DNA from: Brevundimonas sp. UBA7664
GTDB taxonomy: Bacteria; Pseudomonadota; Alphaproteobacteria; Caulobacterales; Caulobacteraceae
NCBI RefSeq assembly: GCF_002483305.1
Contig: NZ_DLHQ01000022.1
Coordinates: 1-57,569, forward strand
DNA: 57,569 nucleotides
Reading direction: 5' to 3'
Positions 41,364 through 49,194 of this stretch are shown here, one piece after another (positions within the stretch are counted from its first letter, which is position 1; each line of letters starts with the position of its first letter). A program made the translations under genes and the position numbers. The notes below the pieces were generated by a model, which ran no database searches, was not told the DNA's origin, and saw only the letters and a program-made list of their open reading frames with translations.

Positions 41364-42140
41364 TCAGCTCTCGTCGATGTCGCCGGAGCCGGAAAGCGTG
41401 CGCCGGACCTCGGTCGCGCGGCGGGTCAGATCGACGTCGCCGGAGCCGGAGACATCCACTGTCGCCTTGCCGGTCGGACCGACCCGGACATCGCCCGAGC
41501 CCGACACCCGGACATCGGCATCGACTGTGGCCATGGCGGCCAGGTCAGCGTCGCCCGAGCCCGAGACATCGATCTGGACCGTCCGCGCCAAACCGCTGGC
41601 CGTGACGTCGCCCGAGCCTGACAGGATCAGGTTCAGCGCCGGCTGGTCGTAGTCGCGGATGGTCACGTCCGAGGAACCGACCACATCGAAACTGGTGACC
41701 GCCGGGGCGGTGACGGTGACCTTCAGCTGCTCGTCGGCGCTCCAGACGCGGAAACCGTTGCCGGTCCAGCGAATATAGCCGTGTTCATTGTGGTCGTCGC
41801 CGTCGAGGGTCAGTCGGTCGCCGACGATTCGGATGCGGTCGGCGAGATCCTTCGGCCCGGTGACCACCACGCCCGGGGCGGCGCCCTGGACATAGACGAC
41901 CTCGCCCGGGACCTCGATCTGCAGGCGGTCGCCGCCGGTCCAGGCCAGGGTGCGGGTGACGTCGGGTTCGCCGCGACCACGCCGCATGCGGAAATTGTCC
42001 CCGCCGGCGTCATCCTCGTCCACGGACCAGGTCCAGTCATTGTGCTTGAGGTCGCCGCCGGCGAGGGCCGCGGCCCCGGCGAGGGAGGCGGTCGCCAGCA
42101 CGACGCCGGCACCCGCGATGATGAAGAGCGTTTTGATCAT
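41364..42140 (-). CDS. GIN-domain (DUF2807) secreted protein
   Basis: 258 aa with an N-terminal signal/anchor (MIKTLFIIAGAGVVLATASLAG). The C-terminal half is a right-handed beta-helix of DUF2807 type, with SGSGD repeated five times (SGSGDVTA, SGSGDADL, SGSGDVRV, SGSGDVDL, SGSGDIDE). Possibly a periplasmic or surface adhesin-like domain; function unknown. Third gene of padR-DUF1700-DUF2807, starting 9 bp after DUF1700. Confidence 0.9.
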   Translation of the reverse strand: MIKTLFIIAGAGVVLATASLAGAAALAGGDLKHNDWTWSVDEDDAGGDNFRMRRGRGEPDVTRTLAWTGGDRLQIEVPGEVVYVQGAAPGVVVTGPKDLADRIRIVGDRLTLDGDDHNEHGYIRWTGNGFRVWSADEQLKVTVTAPAVTSFDVVGSSDVTIRDYDQPALNLILSGSGDVTASGLARTVQIDVSGSGDADLAAMATVDADVRVSGSGDVRVGPTGKATVDVSGSGDVDLTRRATEVRRTLSGSGDIDES

Positions 42141-42149
42141 CTCAGTCTC

Positions 42150-42728
42150 CTACGCCTGATATTGCGGCTGGGGGTCGAGGGCCGGCTTGAGCAGCCGGTA
42201 GTGAAGACGGGCGAACCAGACCACGCCGTTGACCAGCCAGATGGTGGCGATCGCCGTCAGGGCGGCCAGGGCTGTGGCGCCGGCCATGAGGCCGAGTCCG
42301 GCCAGGATCGCCGCGGCGACTCCGCCGGGGAAGCCGGCGAAGGGTCCGGCGACCATGATGGCGCCGCCGCCGATGAAGACGCCGATCGCGGCCATGAAGA
42401 AGCCGAACAGCGTCATGGCCAGGCTCATCAGGATGGGCAGCAGGAACAGGATATCGATGGCGCCCAGTCCGAGCACGGCGAAGATGGCGCCGGCCGCGGC
42501 CGAAGGGTTCTTCTCCTGATGCCAGCGCTGGGCGCCGGCTTCGGCCCTCAGTTCGCGGGCAAGGCGGTCGGGGTCGCCGAGCGCCGCGGCCACCTCGGCC
42601 TCGGAGCGGCCGGCGGCGAGCCCGTCCTCGAAATGGATCTCGTAGTCGGCGGCGATCTCGGCGGCGGCGGCGGCGGGCATGCCGACCAGTCCTCGCCTCA
42701 ACCGGCCCATGAATTCGGCGCGGGTCAT
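42150..42728 (-). CDS. DUF1700 membrane protein (HAAS-type)
   Basis: 192 aa. The cytoplasmic N-terminal helical part (MTRAEFMGRLRRGLVGMPAAA, then DYEIHFEDGLAAGRSEAEVAAALGDP) is the HAAS/DUF1700 signature. Four TM segments follow. These proteins are encoded beside PadR regulators and GIN or DUF4097 proteins and are thought to form a PadR-controlled envelope module. Its ATG overlaps the padR stop (ATGA). Confidence 0.92.
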   Translation of the reverse strand: MTRAEFMGRLRRGLVGMPAAAAAEIAADYEIHFEDGLAAGRSEAEVAAALGDPDRLARELRAEAGAQRWHQEKNPSAAAGAIFAVLGLGAIDILFLLPILMSLAMTLFGFFMAAIGVFIGGGAIMVAGPFAGFPGGVAAAILAGLGLMAGATALAALTAIATIWLVNGVVWFARLHYRLLKPALDPQPQYQA

Positions 42729-43111
42729 TGTTCAGCTCCCCTTTCAGCGGTCACGTCGTCGGTGGTCCGGGCGGGCGCGGCGTGTTGCGCCGGACCGTCC
42801 AGGACAGTTTCGACCGCGCGGGCGAAGGCGCGCCACTCGGTCGTCTGGGCGTCGAGCGCCCGTCGGCCGGCGTCGGTCAGGCGATAATATTTGCGCGAGG
42901 GCCCGGACGCCGATTCGACCAGATAGGTCTCGACCTGCCCGTCGGACTGCATCCGCCGCATCAGCGGGTAGATGGTCCCTTCGCCCATGTCGATCGCGTC
43001 CGACAGGGTCGAGGCGATCTCATAGGCATAGCTGTCACGCCGGTTCAGCAGGGCCAGAACGCAAAGCGTCAGCACCCCCTTCTTCAGCTGTATCTCGATG
43101 GTTTCAGGCAC
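42725..43111 (-). CDS. PadR-family transcriptional regulator
   Basis: 128 aa from GTG, with AGGAGGG about 7 bases upstream. Winged helix: EIQLKKGVLTLCVLALL, SYAYEIASTL, GEGTIYPLMRRMQSDGQVETYLVES and RKYYRLTDAGRRALD. PadR proteins repress their own operon, here padR-DUF1700-DUF2807. Two TACCTTGCG direct repeats 33-58 bases upstream are the best operator candidates. A very long open frame continuing to 44305 is antisense to ctaC and is not coding. Confidence 0.92.
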   Translation of the reverse strand: MPETIEIQLKKGVLTLCVLALLNRRDSYAYEIASTLSDAIDMGEGTIYPLMRRMQSDGQVETYLVESASGPSRKYYRLTDAGRRALDAQTTEWRAFARAVETVLDGPAQHAAPARTTDDVTAERGAEQ

Positions 43112-43143
43112 CGTCGGCCCTCCTTGTGATGGCCAAGACGTAT

Positions 43144-43169
43144 CGCAAGGTATCTGGTGACGCAAGGTA
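43144..43169 (-). promoter_or_regulatory. TACCTTGCG direct repeats upstream of padR
   Basis: Two identical 9-mers (plus strand CGCAAGGTA at 43144-43152 and 43161-43169), 17 bp apart, lie just upstream of the padR ribosome-binding site. Position fits PadR autoregulation, but they are direct rather than inverted repeats, unlike most PadR sites. Confidence 0.4.
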
Positions 43170-43310
43170 GCTGTCATAACATGACGGAGATTTAATCCAG
43201 CGACGGAGTGTCCTGCGGCGTTCAATCCGGCGGCAATCGCTTGGCAATCGCGGGAGGGGGCGATATGGACCGCCCGAAGTACCGCCGCGGACCGCCGGGT
43301 CCCGGCGCAT

Positions 43311-43331
43311 ATTTGCGATTTGCTCGCAAAT
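43311..43331. promoter_or_regulatory. Perfect palindrome upstream of ctaC
   Basis: ATTTGCGA, spacer TTTGC, TCGCAAAT: 8-bp perfect arms ending 35 bases before the ctaC start codon. The AT-rich right end (AAATAATT) could be a -10 region. Candidate operator for oxidase expression or a 5'-leader hairpin; no known regulator box is matched. Confidence 0.45.
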
Positions 43332-43366
43332 AATTGCGGCGAAACGGTTTTATGAGGATATCTCGC

Positions 43367-44353
43367 ATGGGGATGGGCACGCGGGCCCGGGCGATCGTCG
43401 GCGGTGGAATCACCGCCCTGAGCCTGGCCGTTTTCTCCGCCACGCCAACGTGGGCGGCTCCGCTGGTCGGTCAACCGACTGACCGGGGTATCGGGCTGCA
43501 GCCGTCGGCCTCGCCGCTGAAGGTCGAGGCGACCTTCTTCCACGACGTCATCCTGATGCCGGTCATCACCTTCATCACCTTGCTGGTGCTGGGGCTGATC
43601 GTCTGGATCTGCGTCCGCTACAACAAGAAGGCCAACCCGGTTCCGGCCAAGTGGAGCCACAACACCCTGGTCGAGGTGATCTGGACTGTCCTGCCGGTGC
43701 TGATCCTGGTGGGCATCTCGCTGTTCTCGTTCCGACTGCTGTTCGCCTATCACGACATGCCGACGCCGGACCTGACCGTGAAGGCCACGGGCAACCAGTG
43801 GAACTGGGCCTATGAGTACCCGGACCAGGGCATCGGCGAATACATCTCCAACATGCTTCCGGAAGACGAGATCGCCGCCCGCGGCATGCCGCACAGCCTG
43901 TACCGTCTCGCGGCCGACGAGCCGATCGTGGTGCCGGTCGGCAAGACGGTGCGGGTTCTGGTCACGGCCACCGACGTCATCCACGCCTTCGCCCTGCCGG
44001 CGTTCGGCCTGAAGACCGACGCTGTCCCCGGTCGCGTCAACGAGACCTGGTTCCGCGCCGACCGCGTCGGCACCTTCTACGGCCAGTGCTCGGAACTGTG
44101 CGGCGTCGACCACGCCTTCATGCCGATCCAGATCAATGTCGTCACCCAGGCCGAGTTCGAGACCTGGGTCGCCTCCAAGGGCGGTTCGATGACGCCCCGC
44201 ACGCCGGAACAGGCGCCGGGCGGCACCGCCGCCCAGATCGCCGCCGGAACCACCGGCGCCCCGACCGCCGCCGATGCGGCTGTCCCGGTCGCCGCCCCCG
44301 CCCAACCCGCTGCGCCCGCTACGGCTCCCGCCGTCGCTCCGGCCGCCCAGTAA
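43367..44353 (+). CDS. ctaC: Cytochrome c oxidase subunit II
   Basis: 328 aa from the ATG at 43367, chosen because AGGA lies 8 bases upstream; an ATG at 43352 lacks such a site. Subunit II receives electrons from cytochrome c at the CuA centre. Signal peptide, two TM helices (VILMPVITFITLLVLGLIVWI and LVEVIWTVLPVLILVGISLFSF-like), aromatic WNWAYEYP patch and CuA ligands CSELCGVDHAFM. A long Ala/Pro-rich C-terminal tail (about 285-328) follows the cupredoxin domain, beyond the usual end. First gene of the oxidase operon. Confidence 0.97.
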   Translation: MGMGTRARAIVGGGITALSLAVFSATPTWAAPLVGQPTDRGIGLQPSASPLKVEATFFHDVILMPVITFITLLVLGLIVWICVRYNKKANPVPAKWSHNTLVEVIWTVLPVLILVGISLFSFRLLFAYHDMPTPDLTVKATGNQWNWAYEYPDQGIGEYISNMLPEDEIAARGMPHSLYRLAADEPIVVPVGKTVRVLVTATDVIHAFALPAFGLKTDAVPGRVNETWFRADRVGTFYGQCSELCGVDHAFMPIQINVVTQAEFETWVASKGGSMTPRTPEQAPGGTAAQIAAGTTGAPTAADAAVPVAAPAQPAAPATAPAVAPAAQ

Positions 44354-44376
44354 CGAACCGCGAGAGCCCCACAGCT

Positions 44377-46047
44377 ATGGCCACCGCAGCCGAAAACCTC
44401 GCCCACGACCACGACGGGCATCATGACCACAAGCCGGGTTTCTTCACCCGCTGGTTCCTGTCGACCAATCACAAGGACATCGGCACCCTCTACCTGCTGT
44501 TCGCCATCATGGCGGGCCTGGTCGGCGGCGCCCTGTCCGGCCTGATTCGCTGGGAACTGGCCCAGCCGGGCATCCAGGTCTTCATGGAAGGCTCGCTGCT
44601 CGACCAGCTGGGTCTGATCGAGGCCACCAAACACGGCTATAACGTCGTGGTCACCGGCCACGCCCTGATCATGATCTTCTTCATGGTCATGCCGGCGATG
44701 ATCGGCGGCTTCGGCAACTGGTTCGTGCCGATCATGATCGGCGCGCCGGACATGGCCTTCCCGCGCATGAACAACATCTCGTTCTGGCTGCTGGTCGCGG
44801 CCTGGGTGCTGTTGATCCTGTCGATGTTCGTCCCGGGCGAGCCCGGCGGCGGCCTCGGCTTCGGCGGCGGCTGGACCATCTATCCGCCCCTGTCGACGAT
44901 GGGCCATCCGGGACCGGCCATGGACCTGGCCATCTTCTCGCTGCACGTCGCGGGCGCCAGCTCGATCCTCGGCGCGATCAACTTCATCACCACCATCTTC
45001 AACATGCGCGCCCCGGGGATGACCATCCACCGCATGCCGCTGTTCGCATGGTCGGTGCTGATCACCGCCTTCCTGCTGCTGCTGTCGCTGCCCGTCCTGG
45101 CCGGCGCCATCACCATGCTGCTGGCCGACCGCAACTTCGGCACCAGCTTCTTCGACCCGGCCGGCGGCGGCGACCCCGTCATGTTCCAGCACCTGTTCTG
45201 GTTCTTCGGCCACCCCGAGGTCTACATCCTGATCCTGCCGGGCTTCGGCATCATCAGCCACATCGTCTCGACCTTCTCGAAGAAGCCGATCTTCGGCTAT
45301 CTCGCCATGGCCTACGCCATGGTCGCCATCGGCTTCGTCGGCTTCATCGTCTGGGCGCACCACATGTACACGGTGGGCATGGGCGTGAACCTGCGCGCCT
45401 ATTTCATCGCCGCGACCATGATCATCGCCGTGCCCACGGGCGTGAAGATCTTCAGCTGGCTCGCCACCATGTGGGGCGGCTCGATCAGCTTCAAGACGCC
45501 CATGCTGTGGGCGATCGGCTTCATCTTCCTGTTCACCGTCGGCGGCGTGACCGGCGTGGTCCTCGCCAACGCCGGCATCGATTACAGCCTGCACGACACC
45601 TATTACGTCGTGGCCCACTTCCACTATGTGCTGTCGCTGGGCGCCGTCTTCGCCATCTTCGCGGGCTTCTACTACTGGTTCGAGAAGATGTTCGGCGTGA
45701 AGTACAACGAGTTCCTCGGCTGCATGCATTTCTGGATCATGTTCATCGGGGTGAACCTGGTGTTCTTCCCGCAGCATTTCCTGGGCCTGCAGGGCATGCC
45801 GCGCCGCTACGTCGACTATTCGGATGGCTATGCCTACTGGAACTACGTCTCGTCGGTCGGTTATGTCATCACCGCCGTCGGCGTGCTGGTCTTCCTGATC
45901 ATGCTGGCCGAGGCCGCCATCCGCCGTCGTCCGGGCGTCGCCAATCCGTGGGGCGAAGGCGCCACGACCTTGGAGTGGACCCTGTCCTCGCCGCCGCCGC
46001 ACCACCAGTTCAACGAACTGCCGGTGGTCAAGAGCGACGACCACTAG
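44377..46047 (+). CDS. ctaD: Cytochrome c oxidase subunit I (aa3 type)
   Basis: 556 aa from the ATG at 44377, 23 bp after ctaC. Catalytic subunit carrying heme a, heme a3 and CuB. Twelve TM helices. TNHKDIGTLYLLF opens the family core. FGHPEVYILILPGFG holds the CuB histidine, the cross-linked Tyr and the A1-type Glu; HHMYTVGMGV and AHFHYVLSLG hold the other heme/CuB histidines. The His/Asp-rich N-terminus (HDHDGHHDHK) is an extension common in this group. A very long antisense open frame here is a GC artefact. Confidence 0.98.
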   Translation: MATAAENLAHDHDGHHDHKPGFFTRWFLSTNHKDIGTLYLLFAIMAGLVGGALSGLIRWELAQPGIQVFMEGSLLDQLGLIEATKHGYNVVVTGHALIMIFFMVMPAMIGGFGNWFVPIMIGAPDMAFPRMNNISFWLLVAAWVLLILSMFVPGEPGGGLGFGGGWTIYPPLSTMGHPGPAMDLAIFSLHVAGASSILGAINFITTIFNMRAPGMTIHRMPLFAWSVLITAFLLLLSLPVLAGAITMLLADRNFGTSFFDPAGGGDPVMFQHLFWFFGHPEVYILILPGFGIISHIVSTFSKKPIFGYLAMAYAMVAIGFVGFIVWAHHMYTVGMGVNLRAYFIAATMIIAVPTGVKIFSWLATMWGGSISFKTPMLWAIGFIFLFTVGGVTGVVLANAGIDYSLHDTYYVVAHFHYVLSLGAVFAIFAGFYYWFEKMFGVKYNEFLGCMHFWIMFIGVNLVFFPQHFLGLQGMPRRYVDYSDGYAYWNYVSSVGYVITAVGVLVFLIMLAEAAIRRRPGVANPWGEGATTLEWTLSSPPPHHQFNELPVVKSDDH

Positions 46048-46075
46048 GGCCGGCCAGACCGGAACTGACACACGG

Positions 46076-46114
46076 GGCCGCTCTTTCATCCGAAGGGGCG
46101 GCCTCTGGGTTTTT
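46076..46114 (+). terminator. Possible attenuator between ctaD and ctaB
   Basis: GGCCGC (46076-46081) pairs with GCGGCC (46098-46103), with an inner CTT/AAG pairing. Seven bases later comes TTTTT. This is a suboptimal terminator spacing, so partial termination or processing that lowers ctaB expression relative to ctaCD is a reasonable reading. Confidence 0.4.
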
Positions 46115-46123
46115 GAAAGCGCG

Positions 46124-47092
46124 ATGACCGAAACCGCCCCCCAGCCCGCGATCTCGACGGCCCAGCCGGACGACTTCTTCCAGCTGCTGAAGCCGCGCGT
46201 CATGTCGCTGGTCATCTTCACCGCCGTGACCGGTCTGGTCGTGGCGGGGGGCGACCTCGACTGGCTGTCGGCGGCCATCGCCGTCCTGTGCATCGCCGTC
46301 GGCGCCGGGGCGGCGGGGGCCCTGAATATGGCCCTCGAGGGCGAGACGGACGCCCTGATGCGGCGCACGCGCGGCCGGCCGGTGGCGGCGGGGCGGGTCA
46401 ACCGGAACGACGCCCTGACCTTCGGCGTCATCCTGTCGGGGTTCTCGGTCATGCTGCTGGGCATGACGACCAACTGGCTGGCCGGCGGCCTGCTGCTGAT
46501 GACCATCGTCTACTACGCCGTCCTCTACACCCAGCTGCTCAAGCGGCGGACGCCCCAGAACATCGTCATCGGCGGCGCGGCCGGAGCCTTCCCGCCGGTG
46601 ATCGGCTGGGCCGCGGCGACGGGTGACGCCCCGTGGCAGGCCTGGCTGCTGTTCCTGATCATCTTCCTGTGGACGCCGCCGCACAGCTGGGCCCTGGCCC
46701 TGTATTCGGCCGGCGACTACGCCCGGGCGGGCATTCCGATGATGCCGGTGGCGCGCGGGGCGAAGAGCACCCGCCTGCAGATCCTGATCTACAGCCTGGT
46801 CTTCGTGCCGGTGGCCATCGCTCCCGGCCTGGTCGGTCTCGGGGGCCTGATCTATCTGGCGGTGTCGATCACGGGCGGCCTCGGCTTCCTGTTCCTCGCC
46901 GTGCGACTGTGGCGCAGCCGCGCCGGCGATCAGCCCGACAAGGCGGAAGCCGTGGGACGAGAGGCCGCATTGTATGATGTCCGCGCCGAGGCCAAACCGG
47001 CGCGCAATCTGTTCGCCTTCTCGATCCTGTATCTGATGGCATTGTTCGCGGCCCTGCTGGTCGAGAGCATCACCGCCCTTTCCGGACTGTAA
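46124..47092 (+). CDS. ctaB: Protoheme IX farnesyltransferase (heme O synthase)
   Basis: 322 aa. UbiA-family prenyltransferase with about nine TM helices that makes heme O, precursor of heme A for subunit I. Opens with DDFFQLLKPRVMSLVIFTAVTGL. The prenyl-diphosphate-binding region is NMALEGETDALMRRTRGRPVAAGR (about 67-90, read in parts). The second loop TPPHSWALALYSAGDYARAGIPMMPV is conserved. It lies 76 bp after ctaD behind a potential attenuator and 4 bp before a small membrane gene. Confidence 0.96.
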   Translation: MTETAPQPAISTAQPDDFFQLLKPRVMSLVIFTAVTGLVVAGGDLDWLSAAIAVLCIAVGAGAAGALNMALEGETDALMRRTRGRPVAAGRVNRNDALTFGVILSGFSVMLLGMTTNWLAGGLLLMTIVYYAVLYTQLLKRRTPQNIVIGGAAGAFPPVIGWAAATGDAPWQAWLLFLIIFLWTPPHSWALALYSAGDYARAGIPMMPVARGAKSTRLQILIYSLVFVPVAIAPGLVGLGGLIYLAVSITGGLGFLFLAVRLWRSRAGDQPDKAEAVGREAALYDVRAEAKPARNLFAFSILYLMALFAALLVESITALSGL

Positions 47093-47096
47093 GACC

Positions 47097-47276
47097 ATGC
47101 GCCGCCTGACCGCCGAAGAGCTGCAAGCCCGCAACAAGCGCAACTTGGCGATTGCCGGGGCGCTGGTCGCCTTCATCGTGCTGGTGTTCACCGTCACGGT
47201 GCTGAATCTCAAGCGCAACATCGACGCCCGCAAGGACGCCATCGCGGCCGGCCAGCCGGTCGAATACACCCGATGA
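47097..47276 (+). CDS. CoxF-like small membrane protein of the oxidase operon
   Basis: 59 aa. Starts MRRLTAEELQARNKRNLAIA, then one TM helix (GALVAFIVLVFTVTVLNL) and a basic/helical tail ending QPVEYTR. A short single-TM protein is regularly found between ctaB and ctaG in alphaproteobacteria and is called CoxF; its assembly role is not well defined. The ATGA overlap with ctaG supports it being translated. Confidence 0.8.
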   Translation: MRRLTAEELQARNKRNLAIAGALVAFIVLVFTVTVLNLKRNIDARKDAIAAGQPVEYTR

Positions 47277-47845
47277 AAAAGCCCACCGCCAACGCCGTGG
47301 CAGCCATCGCCTGCGTCCTCGGCGTGATGTTCATGACCGGCGCGGCCTTCGCCGCCGTGCCCCTGTACCGCATGTTCTGCCAGGTCACCGGTTTCAACGG
47401 CACGGTCATGAAGGCCGACGCGGCGCCGGATGTTCAGCTGGACCAGACGGTGCTGATCCGCTTCGACACCAATGTGCGCGGCCTGCCCATGACCTTCCGG
47501 GCCGAACAGGTGACCCAGCGCGTGCGAATCGGCGAGACGGGCATCGCCTATTTCGACGTGACAAACACCTCCGACGCCCCGATCCAGGCGACCGCGTCCT
47601 ACAATGTCGTGCCGGAGCGGGCCGGACCCTATTTTCAGAAGCTGCAGTGTTTCTGCTTCGAGGGTCAGACCATCCAGCCCGGCCAGACTATGAAATTCCC
47701 GGTCCAGTATTTCGTGGCGCCCGAAATGGCGACCGATCGCGAGAGCCGCGGCGTCGAGGAAATCACCCTCAGCTACACCTTCTACCCGACCAAGGGGTTC
47801 GATCAGGCCGCAAACGCCGGTTCGCCCACTGGCGCGGCGGGATAG
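47273..47845 (+). CDS. ctaG: Cytochrome c oxidase assembly protein CtaG (Cox11)
   Basis: 190 aa. Cox11 delivers copper to the CuB site of subunit I. N-terminal TM anchor (AIACVLGVMFMTGAAFAAVPLY), RMFCQVTGFNGT motif, then an Ig-like periplasmic domain. The copper-binding CFCFEGQ motif is at about 125-131. Overlaps the CoxF-like gene by 4 bp. Confidence 0.97.
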   Translation: MKKPTANAVAAIACVLGVMFMTGAAFAAVPLYRMFCQVTGFNGTVMKADAAPDVQLDQTVLIRFDTNVRGLPMTFRAEQVTQRVRIGETGIAYFDVTNTSDAPIQATASYNVVPERAGPYFQKLQCFCFEGQTIQPGQTMKFPVQYFVAPEMATDRESRGVEEITLSYTFYPTKGFDQAANAGSPTGAAG

Positions 47846-47896
47846 CCGACGCTATAGCCTGCCTCACACGACTCTCGACTGTTGCAAGAGACCCAG

Positions 47897-48805
47897 ATGG
47901 CCGACGCCCACGCCACTCCGCATCACGACTATCACTTGGTGAACCCCAGCCCCTGGCCGCTGATCGCCTCGATCGCGACCACGATCATGATGATCGGCGC
48001 GGTGGTGTGGATGAAGGGCATCGCGCCCGCCGATGGCGATCCGATCGCCGCGGCCCTGCTTTCCGAGGGAAAGGCGGCCCTGTTCTTCGCCGGTCTCGCC
48101 GGTGTGCTGGTCTCGGCGTTCGGCTGGTGGGCTGATGTGATCAAGGAAAGCCACGGCGGCGACCACACGCCGGTCGTCTCGGTCGGCCTGCGCTACGGCA
48201 TGATCCTGTTCATCGCCTCGGAGGTGATGTTCTTCGCCGCCTTCTTCTGGATGTTCTTCGAGATGGCGGTCTTCAACGAGGCCCGCGCCCATATTCCCGA
48301 GATCAGCAACTGGGCGGATACGGCCGGCGCCTGGTCCACCTGGCCGCCCAAGGGCATCGAGACCCTCGACGCCTGGCAGCTGCCGCTGCTGAACACCGTC
48401 ATCCTGCTGCTCAGCGGCACGACGGTGACCTGGGCCCACCATGCGCTGCAGGTCGGCGACCGCAAGGCGGCCCGGACCGGCCTGATCATCACCGTCCTGC
48501 TCGGCGCCCTGTTCACCGCGGTGCAGGTCTATGAGTACCAGCACATTCTCCACGAGAACCTGTTCTTCAACGAAGAGGCGGCGAACTCGGGGCTCTATGG
48601 CTCGATCTTCTTCATGGCGACCGGCTTCCACGGTTTCCACGTCCTGCTCGGCACCATCTTCCTGCTCGTCTGCCTGCTGCGCCTGATGGCCGGCCAGATG
48701 ACCCCGCAGAAGCATTTCGGCTTCGAGGCGGCCGCCTGGTACTGGCATTTCGTGGACGTGGTCTGGCTGTTCCTCTTCGCCTTCGTCTACGTCACCTTCG
48801 GGTGA
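47897..48805 (+). CDS. ctaE: Cytochrome c oxidase subunit III
   Basis: 302 aa from the ATG at 47897; a TTG at 47882 is less likely. Seven TM helices. Starts HHDYHLVNPSPWPL, contains WWADVIKESHGGDHTPVV, EVMFFAAFFWMFF and FHGFHVLLGTIFLLVCLLRL, and ends WHFVDVVWLFLFAFVYVTFG, all family hallmarks. Stabilises proton uptake in subunit I. The next gene starts within its stop codon (GTGA). Confidence 0.97.
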   Translation: MADAHATPHHDYHLVNPSPWPLIASIATTIMMIGAVVWMKGIAPADGDPIAAALLSEGKAALFFAGLAGVLVSAFGWWADVIKESHGGDHTPVVSVGLRYGMILFIASEVMFFAAFFWMFFEMAVFNEARAHIPEISNWADTAGAWSTWPPKGIETLDAWQLPLLNTVILLLSGTTVTWAHHALQVGDRKAARTGLIITVLLGALFTAVQVYEYQHILHENLFFNEEAANSGLYGSIFFMATGFHGFHVLLGTIFLLVCLLRLMAGQMTPQKHFGFEAAAWYWHFVDVVWLFLFAFVYVTFG

Positions 48806-49194
48806 CGGACGGCCCCACAGGGCTTGATCTTCAACCGGCGCGGATCGACCCGATCCGCGCCGGACTTCTTTGTCGCTGTCCCAACTGCGGCAAGGGCCCG
48901 CTGTTCGCGGGCTTCCTCAAGGTGGTCGACCGCTGCGCCGCCTGCGGCTTTGACTTCACCCGGCTGAACACCGGCGACGGCGCCGCCATCTTCATCATGC
49001 AGATCGCCGGCGGCATCGTCGTCTTCAGCGCCCTGTTCGTGCAGGTCGCGTACAATCCGCCGATCTGGGCCATGCTGGTGGTCGCCCTGCCTCTGGTGGC
49101 CGCGTTGTCCATTGGACTGATGAGGCCAGGCAAGGGGGTGATGATCGCCCTGCAGATGCGCAACAAGTCGGGTCAGTCGCGCCATGACAGCTGA
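48802..49194 (+). CDS. DUF983 zinc-ribbon membrane protein
   Basis: 130 aa, GTG start overlapping the ctaE stop. A four-Cys zinc ribbon (CRCPNCGKGPLF and CAACGFDF, about 24-52) precedes two TM helices (IFIMQIAGGIVVFSALFV and WAMLVVALPLVAALSIGL). DUF983 genes sit beside oxidase operons in alphaproteobacteria; an assembly role is inferred from context only. Overlaps SURF1 by 11 bp. Confidence 0.92.
   Translation: MTDGPTGLDLQPARIDPIRAGLLCRCPNCGKGPLFAGFLKVVDRCAACGFDFTRLNTGDGAAIFIMQIAGGIVVFSALFVQVAYNPPIWAMLVVALPLVAALSIGLMRPGKGVMIALQMRNKSGQSRHDS

Noticed and set aside
43112..44305. Long N-terminal extension of padR
   Set aside because: The frame is antisense to ctaC. The GTG at 43111 has AGGAGGG at proper spacing and the conserved PadR start.
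44077..46506. 809-codon open frame antisense to ctaC/ctaD/ctaB
   Set aside because: It mirrors highly conserved oxidase genes. The His/Asp/Gly-rich translation is the usual antisense shadow of GC-rich codon bias and shows no domain.
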